Source of the DNA: Rotaria sp. Silwood1
Lineage: Eukaryota > Rotifera > Eurotatoria > Philodinida > Philodinidae
Length of the DNA: 64,000 nucleotides
Assembly: GCA_905250075.1 (NCBI GenBank)
Contig: CAJNOP010000028.1
Coordinates: 507,522-571,521, forward strand
Direction: 5' to 3'
The notes beneath the pieces are model-generated. The model made no database searches. It was not told the origin of the DNA and saw only the letters and a program-made list of their open reading frames with translations. How positions within the stretch are numbered: the stretch's first letter is position 1; the number at the start of each line of letters is the position of its first letter. Positions 9,924 to 20,839 of the stretch are shown piece after piece. The translations under genes were made by a program, and so were the position numbers.

Positions 9924-12899
9924 ATGGGGCAATGTACTCCAAAATGTATCAAACCAAGCATTTCATCTAATTCGATCAATAATGCTAAACAAACGACAAT
10001 CTCTTCTGAAAGTTTAGTTATAACACCAACAAGCAACAATAACAATTCTACAAGGTCATCACGAATCCGCATTGTTCAAAATTTCGTACTTCTCTGGTTA
10101 GATTCGAATATCAATGAGTCCAATGAAGATTTTAAACATTCACTTACTCAACTTCGACGAATCGTCAATACAATCAATACATTTATTGATTCTGATCAAT
10201 GTATCAATTTTCTCACTCAAATCAAAGATGAAAAAGTATTCATGATTGTATCCGGTTCATTTAGCCAAACAATAGTACCGCAAATACATGATCTATCACA
10301 ACTTGATTCAATTTATGTATTTTGTGAAAACAAATCAAAATATGAACAATTGACAAAAGAATGGACAAAAATAAAAGGTATTTTTACTCAGATCGAGCTA
10401 ATTTGTATTACACTCAAGCAAGATACTCAACAATGTGATCGTGATTCTGTCGCAATTAGTGTTACAACTAAAAATTTGGATCGTCTTGAACCATCATTTA
10501 TGTATACACAATTGCTTAAAAAATTGCTTCTCGAAATGGAATATGATAATAAGGTAAAGAAAGAACTTTGTGAATTTTGTCGTAAACAATACTCTCATAA
10601 TTTCTATGAATTACAAATAATCGATGATTTTGAACAAAATTATAACGATCACACACCTATCTGGTGGTATACTCGCGAATGTTTTACTTATCAAATGCTT
10701 AATCGAGCACTTCGTATACAAGATGTAGAAGTTATTATTAAGATGGGCTTTTTCTTACGTGATGTTCATCAACATATTGGACAACTACATTCGCAAATGA
10801 AAGATCAAGGTCTCTTCACTGTTTATCGAGGTAAAAGTATGCCGAATGATGATTTTAATGAGATTAAACAAAAGGAAGGTGGTCTATTGGCTTTTAATAC
10901 ATTTTTATCCACAAGTCTCAATGAAACAGTTTCATTACAATTTGCTCAGAAATCATTACACAAACCAGGATTAGTGGGTGTTCTCTTTCAAATTACTGTT
11001 GATCCATCCATTCAATCAATTCCATTCGCTTCAATTGCATCGGTTAGTGCCATTCAGAATGAGGAAGAAATTTTATTTTCTATGCATACCATTTTTCGAA
11101 TTAGTCAAATCAAACAAATTGCAGATCGCGTATGGCGAGTAGAACTTACATTCACAAACGACGATGACCAAGAGCTAAAACGACTCACTGAACACATGAG
11201 ACAAGAGACATTAGGCACAACAAAGTTGGATCGATTGGGTCAATTGCTAATCAAAATGGGAAACTTCGATAGCGCTGAAGAAGTCTACAAGATACTATCC
11301 TATGAGACACCCAAGGACAATGAGACAGTACATGCTTCTCGTTTTTACTATCTTGGAGAGATTAAATGTCACAAAGGAAATTATACAGAAGCACTCGAGT
11401 TCTATCAAAAATCACTTGAAATTCGAGAAAAATGTCTCCCTTCAAATCATCCGGATTTGGCTGCTACTTACAATGGTATCGGTTTAATACATGACAACAT
11501 GGGTGAATACGCAAAAGCACTCGAATTTTATCAAAAATCACTTGACATCCAACAAACATCTATTTCTTCAAATCAACCCAAATTAGCTGAAACTTATAAC
11601 AACATTGGTGCGGTGTATTTACACTTAGGAGATATTTGGAAAGCACTCGAGTTTTACCAAAACTCACTTGAAATTAGTCCAACATATCTTCCACCAAATC
11701 ATCCAGATATGGCTAGTATCTATAACAATATTGCTCAAGTGTATCATCGCATACAAGAATATCCTAAAGCGCTCGAATTCTATCAAAAATCACTTGAAAT
11801 TCGACAAAAATCTCTTCCTGAGAATCATCCAGATTTGGCTATTCTCTATACCAACATCGGTTTGATGCATTGTAATATGAAAGAATTCTCAAAAGCATTT
11901 GAGTTCTATAAAAAGGATCTTGACATCAAAAAAATATCTGTTCCTTCGAATCATCCACATTTGGCTATTACCTATAACAATATCGGTCTGGCACATTTCG
12001 GCATAGGAGAATACTCGAAAGCACTCGAATTCTATCAAAAATCACTTGAAATCAGCCTAACATCTCTCTCACCAAATCATGCAGAGCTGGCTACTGTCTA
12101 TATCAACATCGCTCAAGTGTATCATCGTATGCAAGAATATTCGAAAGCAGTCGAATCCTATCAAAAATCACTAGAAATTCTAGAAAAATCTCTCCCGTCG
12201 AATCATCCAAATTTTTCTCTTCTCTACAGCAACATCGGCCTTGTGCACGATAACATGGGAGAATATTCGAAGGCACTTGAGTTTTATCAAAAGTCACTTG
12301 AAATCAGCCTAATCTATCTTCCTCCAAATCATTCAGATTTTGCTTCTATCTATGGCAACATCGGTGAAGTATACCAACACATGCAAACATATTCAAAAGC
12401 ACTCGAATTCTATCAAAAATCACTTGAAATTCGGCAAAAACTTCTCCCTCAGAATCATCCAACTTTGGCTAATCTCTATGGCCATATCGGTTTGGTATAT
12501 TATAACATGGGAGAATTCTCCAAAGCACTCGAATTTCATCAAAAAGACCTTCAACTCAAACAAGAATCGCTCCCTTCGGATCATCCACATTTGGCTATTA
12601 CCTACAACAACATCGCATCGGTTCATTTCAACATAGGAGAGTACTCGAAAGCACTCGAGTTCTATCAAAAGTCACTTGAAATCAATCTAACATCTCTCCC
12701 ACCAAATCATCCAGATTTGGCTAGCATGTACAATATTATCGGTTTGATTTATTGCAACATGGGAGAGTTCTCAAAAGCACTTTCCTTTTACGAACATACC
12801 GTTGACATTGGACAAAATTCACTTCCTGACAGTCATCCTTATCTGCAATTATACCGAACATGCCTGGCTGAAGTACAGACAAAATGTAATTCGCTTTGA
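9924..12899 (+). CDS. NAD:arginine ADP-ribosyltransferase fused to a 12-unit TPR array
   Basis: Intact single-exon 991-residue protein. Residues 1-45 are low complexity and begin MGQCTPKC, so N-terminal lipidation is conceivable. Residues about 50-180 form a domain (VLLWLDSN, MIVSGSFSQTIVPQI, YVFC) that also exists alone at 46203-46643. Residues about 230-405 are an ART (arginine ADP-ribosyltransferase) domain: the NAD-binding arginine is in VYRGK (R302), the serine motif is STS (329-331), and the catalytic E-x-E is E380-E381-E382 in NEEEILF, so the R-S-E triad is complete. Residues about 480-985 are twelve 42-residue kinesin-light-chain-type TPRs (ALEFYQKSLEI, then LPxNHPDLA, then GEYSKALEF). 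Expected role is mono-ADP-ribosylation of arginine on proteins held by the TPR scaffold; the substrate is unknown. The start follows the foldback by about 110 bp and is the first ATG of the frame. Confidence 0.92.
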   Translation: MGQCTPKCIKPSISSNSINNAKQTTISSESLVITPTSNNNNSTRSSRIRIVQNFVLLWLDSNINESNEDFKHSLTQLRRIVNTINTFIDSDQCINFLTQIKDEKVFMIVSGSFSQTIVPQIHDLSQLDSIYVFCENKSKYEQLTKEWTKIKGIFTQIELICITLKQDTQQCDRDSVAISVTTKNLDRLEPSFMYTQLLKKLLLEMEYDNKVKKELCEFCRKQYSHNFYELQIIDDFEQNYNDHTPIWWYTRECFTYQMLNRALRIQDVEVIIKMGFFLRDVHQHIGQLHSQMKDQGLFTVYRGKSMPNDDFNEIKQKEGGLLAFNTFLSTSLNETVSLQFAQKSLHKPGLVGVLFQITVDPSIQSIPFASIASVSAIQNEEEILFSMHTIFRISQIKQIADRVWRVELTFTNDDDQELKRLTEHMRQETLGTTKLDRLGQLLIKMGNFDSAEEVYKILSYETPKDNETVHASRFYYLGEIKCHKGNYTEALEFYQKSLEIREKCLPSNHPDLAATYNGIGLIHDNMGEYAKALEFYQKSLDIQQTSISSNQPKLAETYNNIGAVYLHLGDIWKALEFYQNSLEISPTYLPPNHPDMASIYNNIAQVYHRIQEYPKALEFYQKSLEIRQKSLPENHPDLAILYTNIGLMHCNMKEFSKAFEFYKKDLDIKKISVPSNHPHLAITYNNIGLAHFGIGEYSKALEFYQKSLEISLTSLSPNHAELATVYINIAQVYHRMQEYSKAVESYQKSLEILEKSLPSNHPNFSLLYSNIGLVHDNMGEYSKALEFYQKSLEISLIYLPPNHSDFASIYGNIGEVYQHMQTYSKALEFYQKSLEIRQKLLPQNHPTLANLYGHIGLVYYNMGEFSKALEFHQKDLQLKQESLPSDHPHLAITYNNIASVHFNIGEYSKALEFYQKSLEINLTSLPPNHPDLASMYNIIGLIYCNMGEFSKALSFYEHTVDIGQNSLPDSHPYLQLYRTCLAEVQTKCNSL

Positions 12900-12912
12900 T
12901 TTGTTTGTAACT

Positions 12913-13740
12913 TACAGGGTGGTCCAAAAAAAACTTACCCCCCCCCCCCCCCCCCCAATTGTCTTTTAACGTCTTTTTTATGAACAAGTGCATTTCAAAT
13001 ACAAAACTATTTTTATTTCAAAAACTATAAACATCGATAATCATCGTGAGTTAGGCGTTGCCCGTCATTTTTAGTTAACAGAGAAGTTCGTCTAACCATT
13101 GATGAGAATATAGATTGGTATTGCTGGGACGAAATTGATTGCCAAATTTTTTTGATTTGTGATTTCAGTTGATTGTTAGTTGAATATTTCACATCAAGTA
13201 GTTTTTCACGTATAATGCCCCACACTGTTTCTATAGCCCATACATCATTAAATTTAGGGCTTTGAACATCGACAGGAATTCTTTCATTGAATAAGGCATC
13301 GATGTGTTGAAGCACCGCTTGGGTGCGATGAATACGTGCAGCATCATCTTGGAAGATTGGTATCTGATTTCAATATTGTTGCATAATAGCTGGATAAGCA
13401 ATAGTTCTAATGAGATCAGCATATCGGGTACCATTCATTGTTTTCTTGGCACGTTTTGACCATTGATATCCTTCCAAAAACTCATCGATAAGCACTGGTG
13501 CCTCTCGTGGAATTAAACCATTCCAACTTATGCCACCCCAAAGCATAACACCAGGAGCAAATTTTTTACGACCATAATAACCACCATGTTTATCAGCAAC
13601 TTGTCGACTGGTGGACCAAATAATATCATTTTTGGAGTTGAGCTGTGGTGTAAGACGGAAGGGTTTAGAAAAGTCAGTATTCACAAGTCGTTGCCATTTG
13701 AGGGCTGCGCGAATATAAGTACAAATTGTACTCTGGAAAG
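12913..13740 (-). pseudogene. Decayed mariner/Tc1-family transposon with broken transposase
   Basis: A mariner-type end, CAGGGTGGTCC followed by an A-run, begins at 12915 right after a TA dinucleotide, 15 bp past the ART-TPR stop codon. Inside, on the minus strand, 13025-13684 encodes the catalytic half of a DDE transposase: NDIIWS, MLWGGISWNG, FQDDAARIHR, then PKFNDVWAIETVWG. The frame is split by one in-frame TGA at 13370-13372. Codons remain open upstream (ALKWQRLVNTDFS) to about 13740, but the DNA-binding N-terminus and the second inverted end are missing, so it is 5'-truncated and dead. A run of 19 C lies at 12938-12956. Confidence 0.85.
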
Positions 13741-14639
13741 AATATGACCCCGAAACTTAGAATTTGAGAATTTGTAACGTCAGGTACTCTCATACACTCT
13801 CATGTATTCTAATGTACTGTAATATATGCTCCACTGTTGGGGAAAAGCCTTTAGTTTTCAGAAGTCGTACTGTCCTGTACTCTCATGTACCGTCATGTAC
13901 TAGGAAAAAACCTAGAATTTGTAGAATTTGTATTCTCATGTAGTTTCATGTATTGACACCCACACCCACATTAAACGTTGGAAGGCATCATTAGCGAGTA
14001 CGATAGAGAGCTCAATTTACTTTTGAATAATCCTTGTGTGTTCATTGACATGTGTCAAACTGATTGCTCAGTTGCTGCTTAGTTAAATTTATTGCATCTA
14101 GGTAAATAATTAATCCTTATTTTAAAATAGTTGAATAACAGAAGCTCAGACGAAACGAAGCCAGTTGAATGCCTCTGATACACCATATCTTCAAATTCTC
14201 CATTTTTTAAGAAATTTATTAACAAAGACTTTTTGTACGCCATTTGTAGTAGCATGATGGAATTGATTCCATCGATGCCTTATCATACTTTTTATTGAAG
14301 ATTTCTTAAATTATGCTTTTTAAACATTATTGCAACTATTACATAGCAGAATGTGGATGAGATAAAAATGATCTAATCTCATATACACCATTCAGATCAC
14401 CTATACCTAAACTCACCTTCACCCTCTGTTCTTTATCTGGAGCAAGATGCAAAATGCTTATCAAGAACAAAGAAAGCAATCTATTAGTAATCACTAGGAA
14501 CATGGCTGTTTCCAGCAGTAATAGTTATTAAGTAAAGAAGGTGCTAGTGTGAGTCTAGATTATGTATCAATATTTTTTTTCTGTCGTATGTTAATTGTTT
14601 TGAAACTAAAGAAGACAAAACAGTATAAAAAAATAGCAT
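13741..14639. other. Intergenic, CTCATGTA-type short repeats and a tiny telomere-like patch
   Basis: From 13780 to 13955 a GTACTCTCATGTA motif recurs several times. At 13961-13976 there are about 2.5 CCCACA units followed by ATTAAACG. The rest is AT-rich with no supported gene. It separates the transposon remnant from the 3' end of PARG. Confidence 0.5.
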
Positions 14640-17600
14640 TTACGGCTTAAGTGACGAAATTTTTGTTTTAAGAATATAATCGAATAGTGATTCCTGAGTA
14701 GATCTAGTAGAATAGAGTTCAAGATATTTATATAAATGTCGTACTTTTGCTTCTTCACTTAATAAATATTGATAAACGTCAAAGAATGAGTTAACTAAAT
14801 TTCCATCTAGATAAGCTGCATAAACTAGTGGACGTCCAGCTTCCGAAGCAGCCATTAGTTGAATAATTGCTAAAAACAAAAATATTCGAACAACATTTCA
14901 TACGATATTTTGTTAAATTTTACCTTTCAATTGTTTACTACCGTTGAATGCACCACAACCCCAATTTCCAGTAGCAATACCAAACAAACTTTCTGATGCA
15001 TTCTTTGCTGGCCGAGGACGAAAGCTCGCGTAAGCTTTAATTAACTCACGGCGCACGCATTTCATCTGATACTGCACAGTTGGATTACGAAAATAAATAG
15101 CATCCATAGCTACTACATGGCACCATTTTTGACCCCAATTATCTCTAAATACGTGAAATATTCAAGATGTTTAGTCTTTCAATGAAAACCTCAAATTAAA
15201 CAGATTGATAAATAGCCTTATGAAAGTTTATAATATTATATTTAGAATTATGAAAACTAATTAGTTTATTAATCATGCTTGATTGTAACTTCTGTTATTT
15301 GATAGTAAACAATACTGGTTTGAAGAGCAACGTCTAATTGCTAAAACTCAGCATTGAGATATTTTTCAATATTCAAGCAAAAACATTATCCTTATTGTGA
15401 TTCTTACTTTTATAAATAATAGAGTATAATGATATAAATTTCTTTAAAAACATTGCTTACTTAGGTGTAGTATCTTTATAGTTTCCTGCAAAATGAAATG
15501 AATCAGCATAACCATCATATGATGAATATCGTTCGCATCCGATAAGAAAAATACATTCGTTCGACTCCATTTTTTCGCAAACAAGTAAACTAACAAGCAT
15601 TTCAGGACAGATAGTAAAACGAATCTCTTCTTGTACACAACCAGTACCTAAAACGCCACCTCCCTATTTTTTTAATAAAAATACTTAAATAATAAGAAAA
15701 AAACCAGCCATGTTCTTTTTTTTTATACACCTACAATATATTGATTAGCAAAATCAACCTAACAAAGAAAAGAATCGAAAATACGTAAAACTTAATCGTT
15801 CAATTTACTTGTAAAACACAATTAACATCTTCTATCTTTTTACCAGTTGTCAAGTGTAAGTGAGAGATATTGGCATTTGAATGTAACCAATCCGGATAAG
15901 AACTATCAGATAATGAATAACGCCGGAATGTAATTACCCCAGTGGGCACTAAATAATAAAAATGTTAGAACAGAGATGATAATGGGCAATTCGAAGCCAT
16001 TCAGACAATATTCTTGTCCACTTCTAACTGATATCTTCTTCGAGAGTAGTGAAGTCATCTTTGAAACACTTACAAAATCAGTTTGGATGTATTTTGTGAG
16101 TGCGACATTTGTCACGAATTTGTTTGTTCATTTTGACCTTTTTGAAAGCAATTTCGACGAATCGTAAACAGTAGGTGTGAGTAGAAGTTTGCATTTCTCA
16201 ATATAGGTTTAGAAATGTTCTATTACTGAGAAACTCATTAAAATACCTGTAAAATTATTTTCTAAAGCTTATTTTAGTATTCTTGAGTAAAAGTTAAGAG
16301 AAAATTTTTAAGCCCATTGAAAATATTTCCTAGTGAGTCAAAAGTAAACAAACATCTTGTGTAAAAAACATTTTTCCGATCACTCATTATTCAAACTCGG
16401 GTACACTTACTTTTTTCTGTGATTCGTTTAAAATAATGTAAAATACATCTGACTTTTTCTATTTTTTGCGGAGGTCCATGAATATATAATCTTGAAAGTT
16501 AACGGTAAATTATCGATTAGAAACCTATTAATTATGTACTTTTACTTTTTAAAATTCGGATCTTGAAAATTTGCATAGGCTTCGTTGGGTTTATCATCAT
16601 GACGAAATGGAAATAAACAGAAAAAGGCGCATGCTAATAATGAAGCAGCTTGTCGTTGAGACATAGTAACTAAAAGATTTGTTCCAATACGTAACAATGG
16701 TGGTGGCTAAAACAAAATATATTTCAAGTATGAGATTAAGACAAAAAAATAAATGGATACTCGACTACAAATTTTATCAACATTAAGTGCAAGATCACAA
16801 ATATTAGATAAAACAGTTGACATAAAATAAGCACGTTCATCATGTGAATAAACCTATGAATGAGTATTGATTAACTTTTACATTTAAAAGAAAAACAGAC
16901 ACCTTTTTAATGACTGTTTCCAGACAATACATATCAAAACTTTGTCCAGCACATTTTTCAATCACTGCCTGTGGTAATGATTAGTTTATTTCCAATTATA
17001 GTATAAATTGAAACTCATTACTTTTAAGTCGTCAACATCAGCCTTTTTTTTATCGCATCTTTTTTTGAGATGAACCAATTCGGGACAAATCGTCGTCCAT
17101 ACACTGTGTCCATTTTTCTTTGTCAATAGAAATCGATATACAAAAAAGACTAAAATATCCTTTAACTTACAAATTTAAAGGATCGTGAACATGGCATACG
17201 AACATGATTTTCATCCCATCGGTCAAGATAAACACTTTCACTAAAGATCGGCGTTGGTTCACGATCAGGATTCGATTGATCAAATTTGAATGGCTATTGA
17301 GAACAGTTATAAACAAGCTGTCTTCAATATAAATAAAAATAGCTTACTTTAATCATAAATACAGAATTTCTCTTCTCGATTGTTTCCATAGCGGGCTTTT
17401 CAGGAGGTTGACGAAAATTATTGATAATTGCTTCGAATTCTGTACCCTAGAGAACAATATCTCGAAATGAAAAACAAACAATGAATGATAGAATTTACTT
17501 TCGATATTTTGCCATGGACTGCATTTGCTTTGTCAGGTTCGCGAAGAAACGCAATCTCTACATAATTTTTAAACGTTAAATTTTCTGAAAAATTTCCATT

Positions 17601-17694
17601 AAAATACATGCAAATCTAACATACTTCTTCTTGGAGTTGCTGCACGATGATCGCGTTGGATGTGTTCTCGTGGTGTGATGACTTGCTCACTCAT
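14640..17694 (-). CDS. PARG: Poly(ADP-ribose) glycohydrolase (14 exons)
   Basis: Hydrolyses poly(ADP-ribose) chains made by PARPs, chiefly in DNA-damage signalling. Exons: 17625-17694, 17499-17584, 17348-17446, 17171-17293, 17022-17117, 16903-16968, 16761-16853, 16546-16706, 16411-16490, 15809-15948, 15735-15758, 15461-15663, 14924-15144, 14640-14869. All introns are GT-AG and the total of 1692 nt gives 563 residues in frame. Diagnostic blocks are ENHVRMPCS near the regulatory segment, the helical domain with SLLACAFFCLFP, KIEKVRCILHYFKRI, then VDFANQYI joined to GGGVLGTGCVQEE (residues 347-359). The last is the PARG signature, with catalytic E358-E359. ATGNWGCGAFNG follows. Exon 11 is only 24 nt. 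Most introns are about 50-70 nt; intron 9 is about 460 bp and intron 12 about 315 bp. The long disordered N-terminus of vertebrate PARG is absent. It converges on the ART-TPR gene. Confidence 0.95.
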
Positions 17695-17737
17695 ATTATG
17701 ATATGAAACTTTCACACAACTTAGTCTTTCAACTCAC

Positions 17738-18203
17738 GATCCCCATGTGAAAATTTTTGCCTTTGTAAGCTATTTTTAAGCGGCTTAAATAAGCTTACAC
17801 TTCAATTAAGTGCTTTAAAGCGCTTAAATACTACGGTCTTAAGCTGCTGAAAGCGGCTTCAACTAATTAAGCCGCTTAATATAGCTTACAATGCGCTTTG
17901 ATAAGCGCTTTCCAGCGCTTATCATGAAAAGTGCTGAAAAGTACCGTAGATTTTTATTTATTTAAGCGCTTTCCAGCACTTATCATGGAAAAAGCTGAAA
18001 AGTACTGTGAATTCTTATCCTTCTAAGCACTTTTCAGCACTTATCATGAAAAAAAGCTGAAAAGTGCTGTAAATTTTTATTCTTCTAAGTGCTTTTCAAC
18101 GCTTATCATGGACAAGGCTGAAAAGTGCTGTGAATTTTTATCGTTCTAAGCGCTTTTCAGCACTTATCATGAAAAAAGCTGAAATCCATGTGAAAATTTT
18201 TGC
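17738..18203. repeat. AGCGCTT-rich repeat element, copy 1 (in the PARG upstream region)
   Basis: The element begins CCCCATGTGAAAATTTTTGC 44 bp upstream of the PARG start codon. It then contains AAGCGCTT/AAGCCGCTT motifs and four or five tandem units of about 60 bp (AAGCGCTTTCCAGCACTTAT, CATGAAAAAAGCTGAAAAGT, then GCTGTGAATTTTTAT). A new copy starts at about 18184 with the same CCATGTGAAAATTTTTGCC leader. Confidence 0.75.
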
Positions 18204-18211
18204 CTCTGTAA

Positions 18212-19980
18212 CTGGCATCCCACTCCGCCTCTTTTCCCTCCTTTTCCTCTTTTCTTTCAAAATTCGTCTTTTTACACTCTTTTTTCAGAAAAATCCTCTT
18301 TTTCCTCTTTTCTCACGACAAAGTAGGCTGCTGGCGAAAACATCCATGAATATATTGATTAATGTTACCATATCATACAAAAATATCACATAATACAAAC
18401 TGATGTGTAGATCAATCGAGTTGTATAATTATGGAGGCTAAAGTAGATGATTTTAGTGATCAACTCCAGTGATATTTTATATTCCTAATTGAGACTCAAT
18501 TTTTATAACTTTCTAGAGTAGGCAAAATCACTCAATTATATTTTCGATGTGAACTCATCATTTTCTCACGATCTTGGCAAGTTTTCTGGTTAACATCGAC
18601 ATGTAAAATCATAATCGTGAGCTTACTTTTCTTGACCGTTTTCTCGGCACCACAGAAGCTCGTGATGTAAATCTAACAATGGATGACTATCTCATAGCGT
18701 AACGCATGCGTCAAAGTGAGAAGAAGTCTCCAGAGTGGCTAGGCCTATCCTAGAATCCTGTCAGATCCGATGGGATTTCTTCGGCAAGATAGCTTCCGAC
18801 ACTATGATGTCGTAAGTTGAAGATTTCTGCTTATCAGATACCGATAAAGGTTTTCATGTTGTATCCGGCAATATTTGATCCTTCAAAATTGCTGCGATCA
18901 TTACAGATCCCGTGGTGCGCTGCTAGATTACCTTATGCGATTGATTTACTGTCAAAACGAAGTACAACTCTTCTCCTTCCGAGTTTCTCCGTGTACAATC
19001 ACATTTTGGACGATCGTATATCTCCAAACCGTACATGGAGAAATATGATCTTATACGAAGAAACACAGAGTAAAATGAAAGCCGTATACGAGCTTTGTTT
19101 GTCCATAAACGATCGTATTTCTGCGCATACGATCACGGAGTTATACAATCGTAATACTGGGTAATGTAAAACGCCGCATTTCTCCGATTACAAGTGTGTT
19201 TGCTTGACATAGGTTAATATTGACAACGATTTGATGATACTTGGAAGAAATCAGATATGATGGAATGCGATAGCGACAAACGGGGCGCCTCGATGACCAA
19301 AAAGCAGGGAATCATATAATCTACCCAATACAAATAAGTCCTTTTCTACAGAACGCAGAAATATCACCATATTTCACTGGGAAAAATCAAGCGTTTTCGA
19401 TAGCACGGGGCCAAACAATTTTTCAAAACCTCGCTGTCTGGATACCATTGCAACCAATGTATTAATTTACGCTGGGAAACGGAAAAGTGAAACTGACTTG
19501 AGAAAAACGATCAAAATCATGGAAGAATTGCTGGAAATTGCAAAAAACGAAAAAAATACCTTTCTCACATGTGCAGTCATCTGAAAAAAACGAACAAAAA
19601 GCAAAAAAGACATTTTATGAATTCTGATCGTTTCTATTTCTGTGTGCCTACTTAGTCAGATAGAGTAATATTATAGCCAGATAATACGCAAATAGAATAG
19701 ACTATTTTTCTAATGTTTTCCCGTTTTCTAATGCATACATAACCAATTGCACAAACATCTCTATGAACAAGTGGAAGTTTCGTTTCTTTTTTACTTTTTT
19801 CAAGTCATATTCAATCTGTATTGATAACGTACGAGTTTTATTGGATTTATACTACTATTGTGCCGATGGGTTTTAGTTTTCTTCGGACAAAAACTGTATG
19901 CCGCTTTTTCTCCTCTTTTTTCCAAGAATGCTGTGCCTCTTTTTTCCTCTTTTTTTTACAAAGTGTTGGTGGGATGCGAG
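18212..19980. mobile_element. 1769-bp TE insertion with 8-bp target duplication CTCTGTAA
   Basis: Perfect 8-bp duplications CTCTGTAA lie at 18204-18211 and 19981-19988. The element ends are CTGGCATCCCAC and, read inward from the right, CTCGCATCCCAC (11 of 12 identical), each followed by CTCTTTT-rich sequence. It splits copy 2 of the AGCGCTT repeat: the flanks rejoin as TTTTTGCC-CTCTGTAA-GCTAC, matching TTTTTGCCTTTGTAAGCTAT in copy 1. The best internal frame (18817-19164, 115 codons) has no recognisable domain, so the element looks non-autonomous. The 8-bp duplication suggests a hAT-like mechanism, but the ends are not classic hAT. Confidence 0.75.
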
Positions 19981-20335
19981 CTCTGTAAGCTACTTTGAAG
20001 CGGTTTAAATAAGCTTACACTTCAATCAAGTGCTTTAAAGCGCTTAAACATTACGGTCTTAAGCTACTGCCAGCGGCTTCAACCAATTAAGCCGCTTAAT
20101 ATCGCTTACAATGCGCTTTGATAAGCACTTTCCAGCGCTCATCATGAAAAGTGCTGTAAATTTTTATGCTTTTAAGCGCTTTGTGGCGCTTATCATGAGA
20201 AATGCTGAAAAGTACTGTAGTCTTTTATTCCTTTATGCGCTTTCCAGCACTTTTCATGAAAAGCGTTGAAAACTACTGTAAACTTTTATCTTTGGAAACT
20301 TGAAAATGCTGTTATCTTTCATATGTTAAAACGAC
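19981..20335. repeat. AGCGCTT-rich repeat element, copy 2 (continuation) and start of copy 3
   Basis: This closely parallels 17760-18100 (GCTTACACTTCAATCAAGTG, then AAAGCGCTTAAACATTACGG, then the TCATGAAAAGTGCTG units). A third copy with the CCATGTGCAAATTTTTGG leader starts at about 20338 and soon degenerates. Confidence 0.7.
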
Positions 20336-20471
20336 ACCCATGTGCAAATTTTTGGCTTTGTAAGCTATTTCTCACCAGCTTAAAAAGCTAACCCTGCAGT
20401 AAGCTACTGTAAAGCGCCGAAGTACATCCATTTCAAACTTCTGAAAATTACTTCGCTAAGAAAAGCCGCTT

Positions 20472-20839
20472 CCCAGTCAGACAAAAATTTTGAAAAACGC
20501 GTTTAAACGCACAATCGGGGACCGCGATTGTAAGCCATTAACGGTCATTAAAAAAACGCACGAAAACGCGTTTATTGGCGTTTTCTGTAACTTTCTGAGA
20601 GTCAAAATGGCGAAAATTCCAGCTTTTGAGCGTTAAAACGCACTATTATTCTAGAACTTAAAAACAATACGTTTTAACGCTCAAAAACTGGAATTTTCGC
20701 CGTTTTGACGCCCAGAAAGTTACAAAACACGCCAATAAACGCGTTTCCATGCGTTTTTTTTAGTGAGCGTTAATGGATCACAGTCGCGGTTCCCGATTGT
20801 GCGTTTAAACACGTTTTTCAAAATTTTTGTTTGACTGGG
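20472..20839. mobile_element. 368-bp foldback / MITE-like inverted repeat
   Basis: Arms of about 165 bp run inward from CCCAGTCAGACAAAAATTTT on the left and from its complement AAAATTTTTGTTTGACTGGG on the right. They carry mirrored AAACGCGTTTAAACGCACAA and GAGCGTTAAAACG blocks, with a loop of about 30 bp near 20650. There is no coding content. Flanks read GCTT and TTAA, so the duplication is unclear. Arms differ at scattered positions. Confidence 0.8.

Noticed and set aside
12103-12668. Minus-strand and +2 frames inside the TPR array
   Set aside because: Shadow frames generated by the repeated TPR codons.
15976-16167. Plus-strand frame in a PARG intron
   Set aside because: Lies within intron 9 of the well-supported PARG model; no domain.
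18817-19164. 115-codon frame as a transposase of the 1769-bp element
   Set aside because: No DDE or zinc-finger motif visible; too short.
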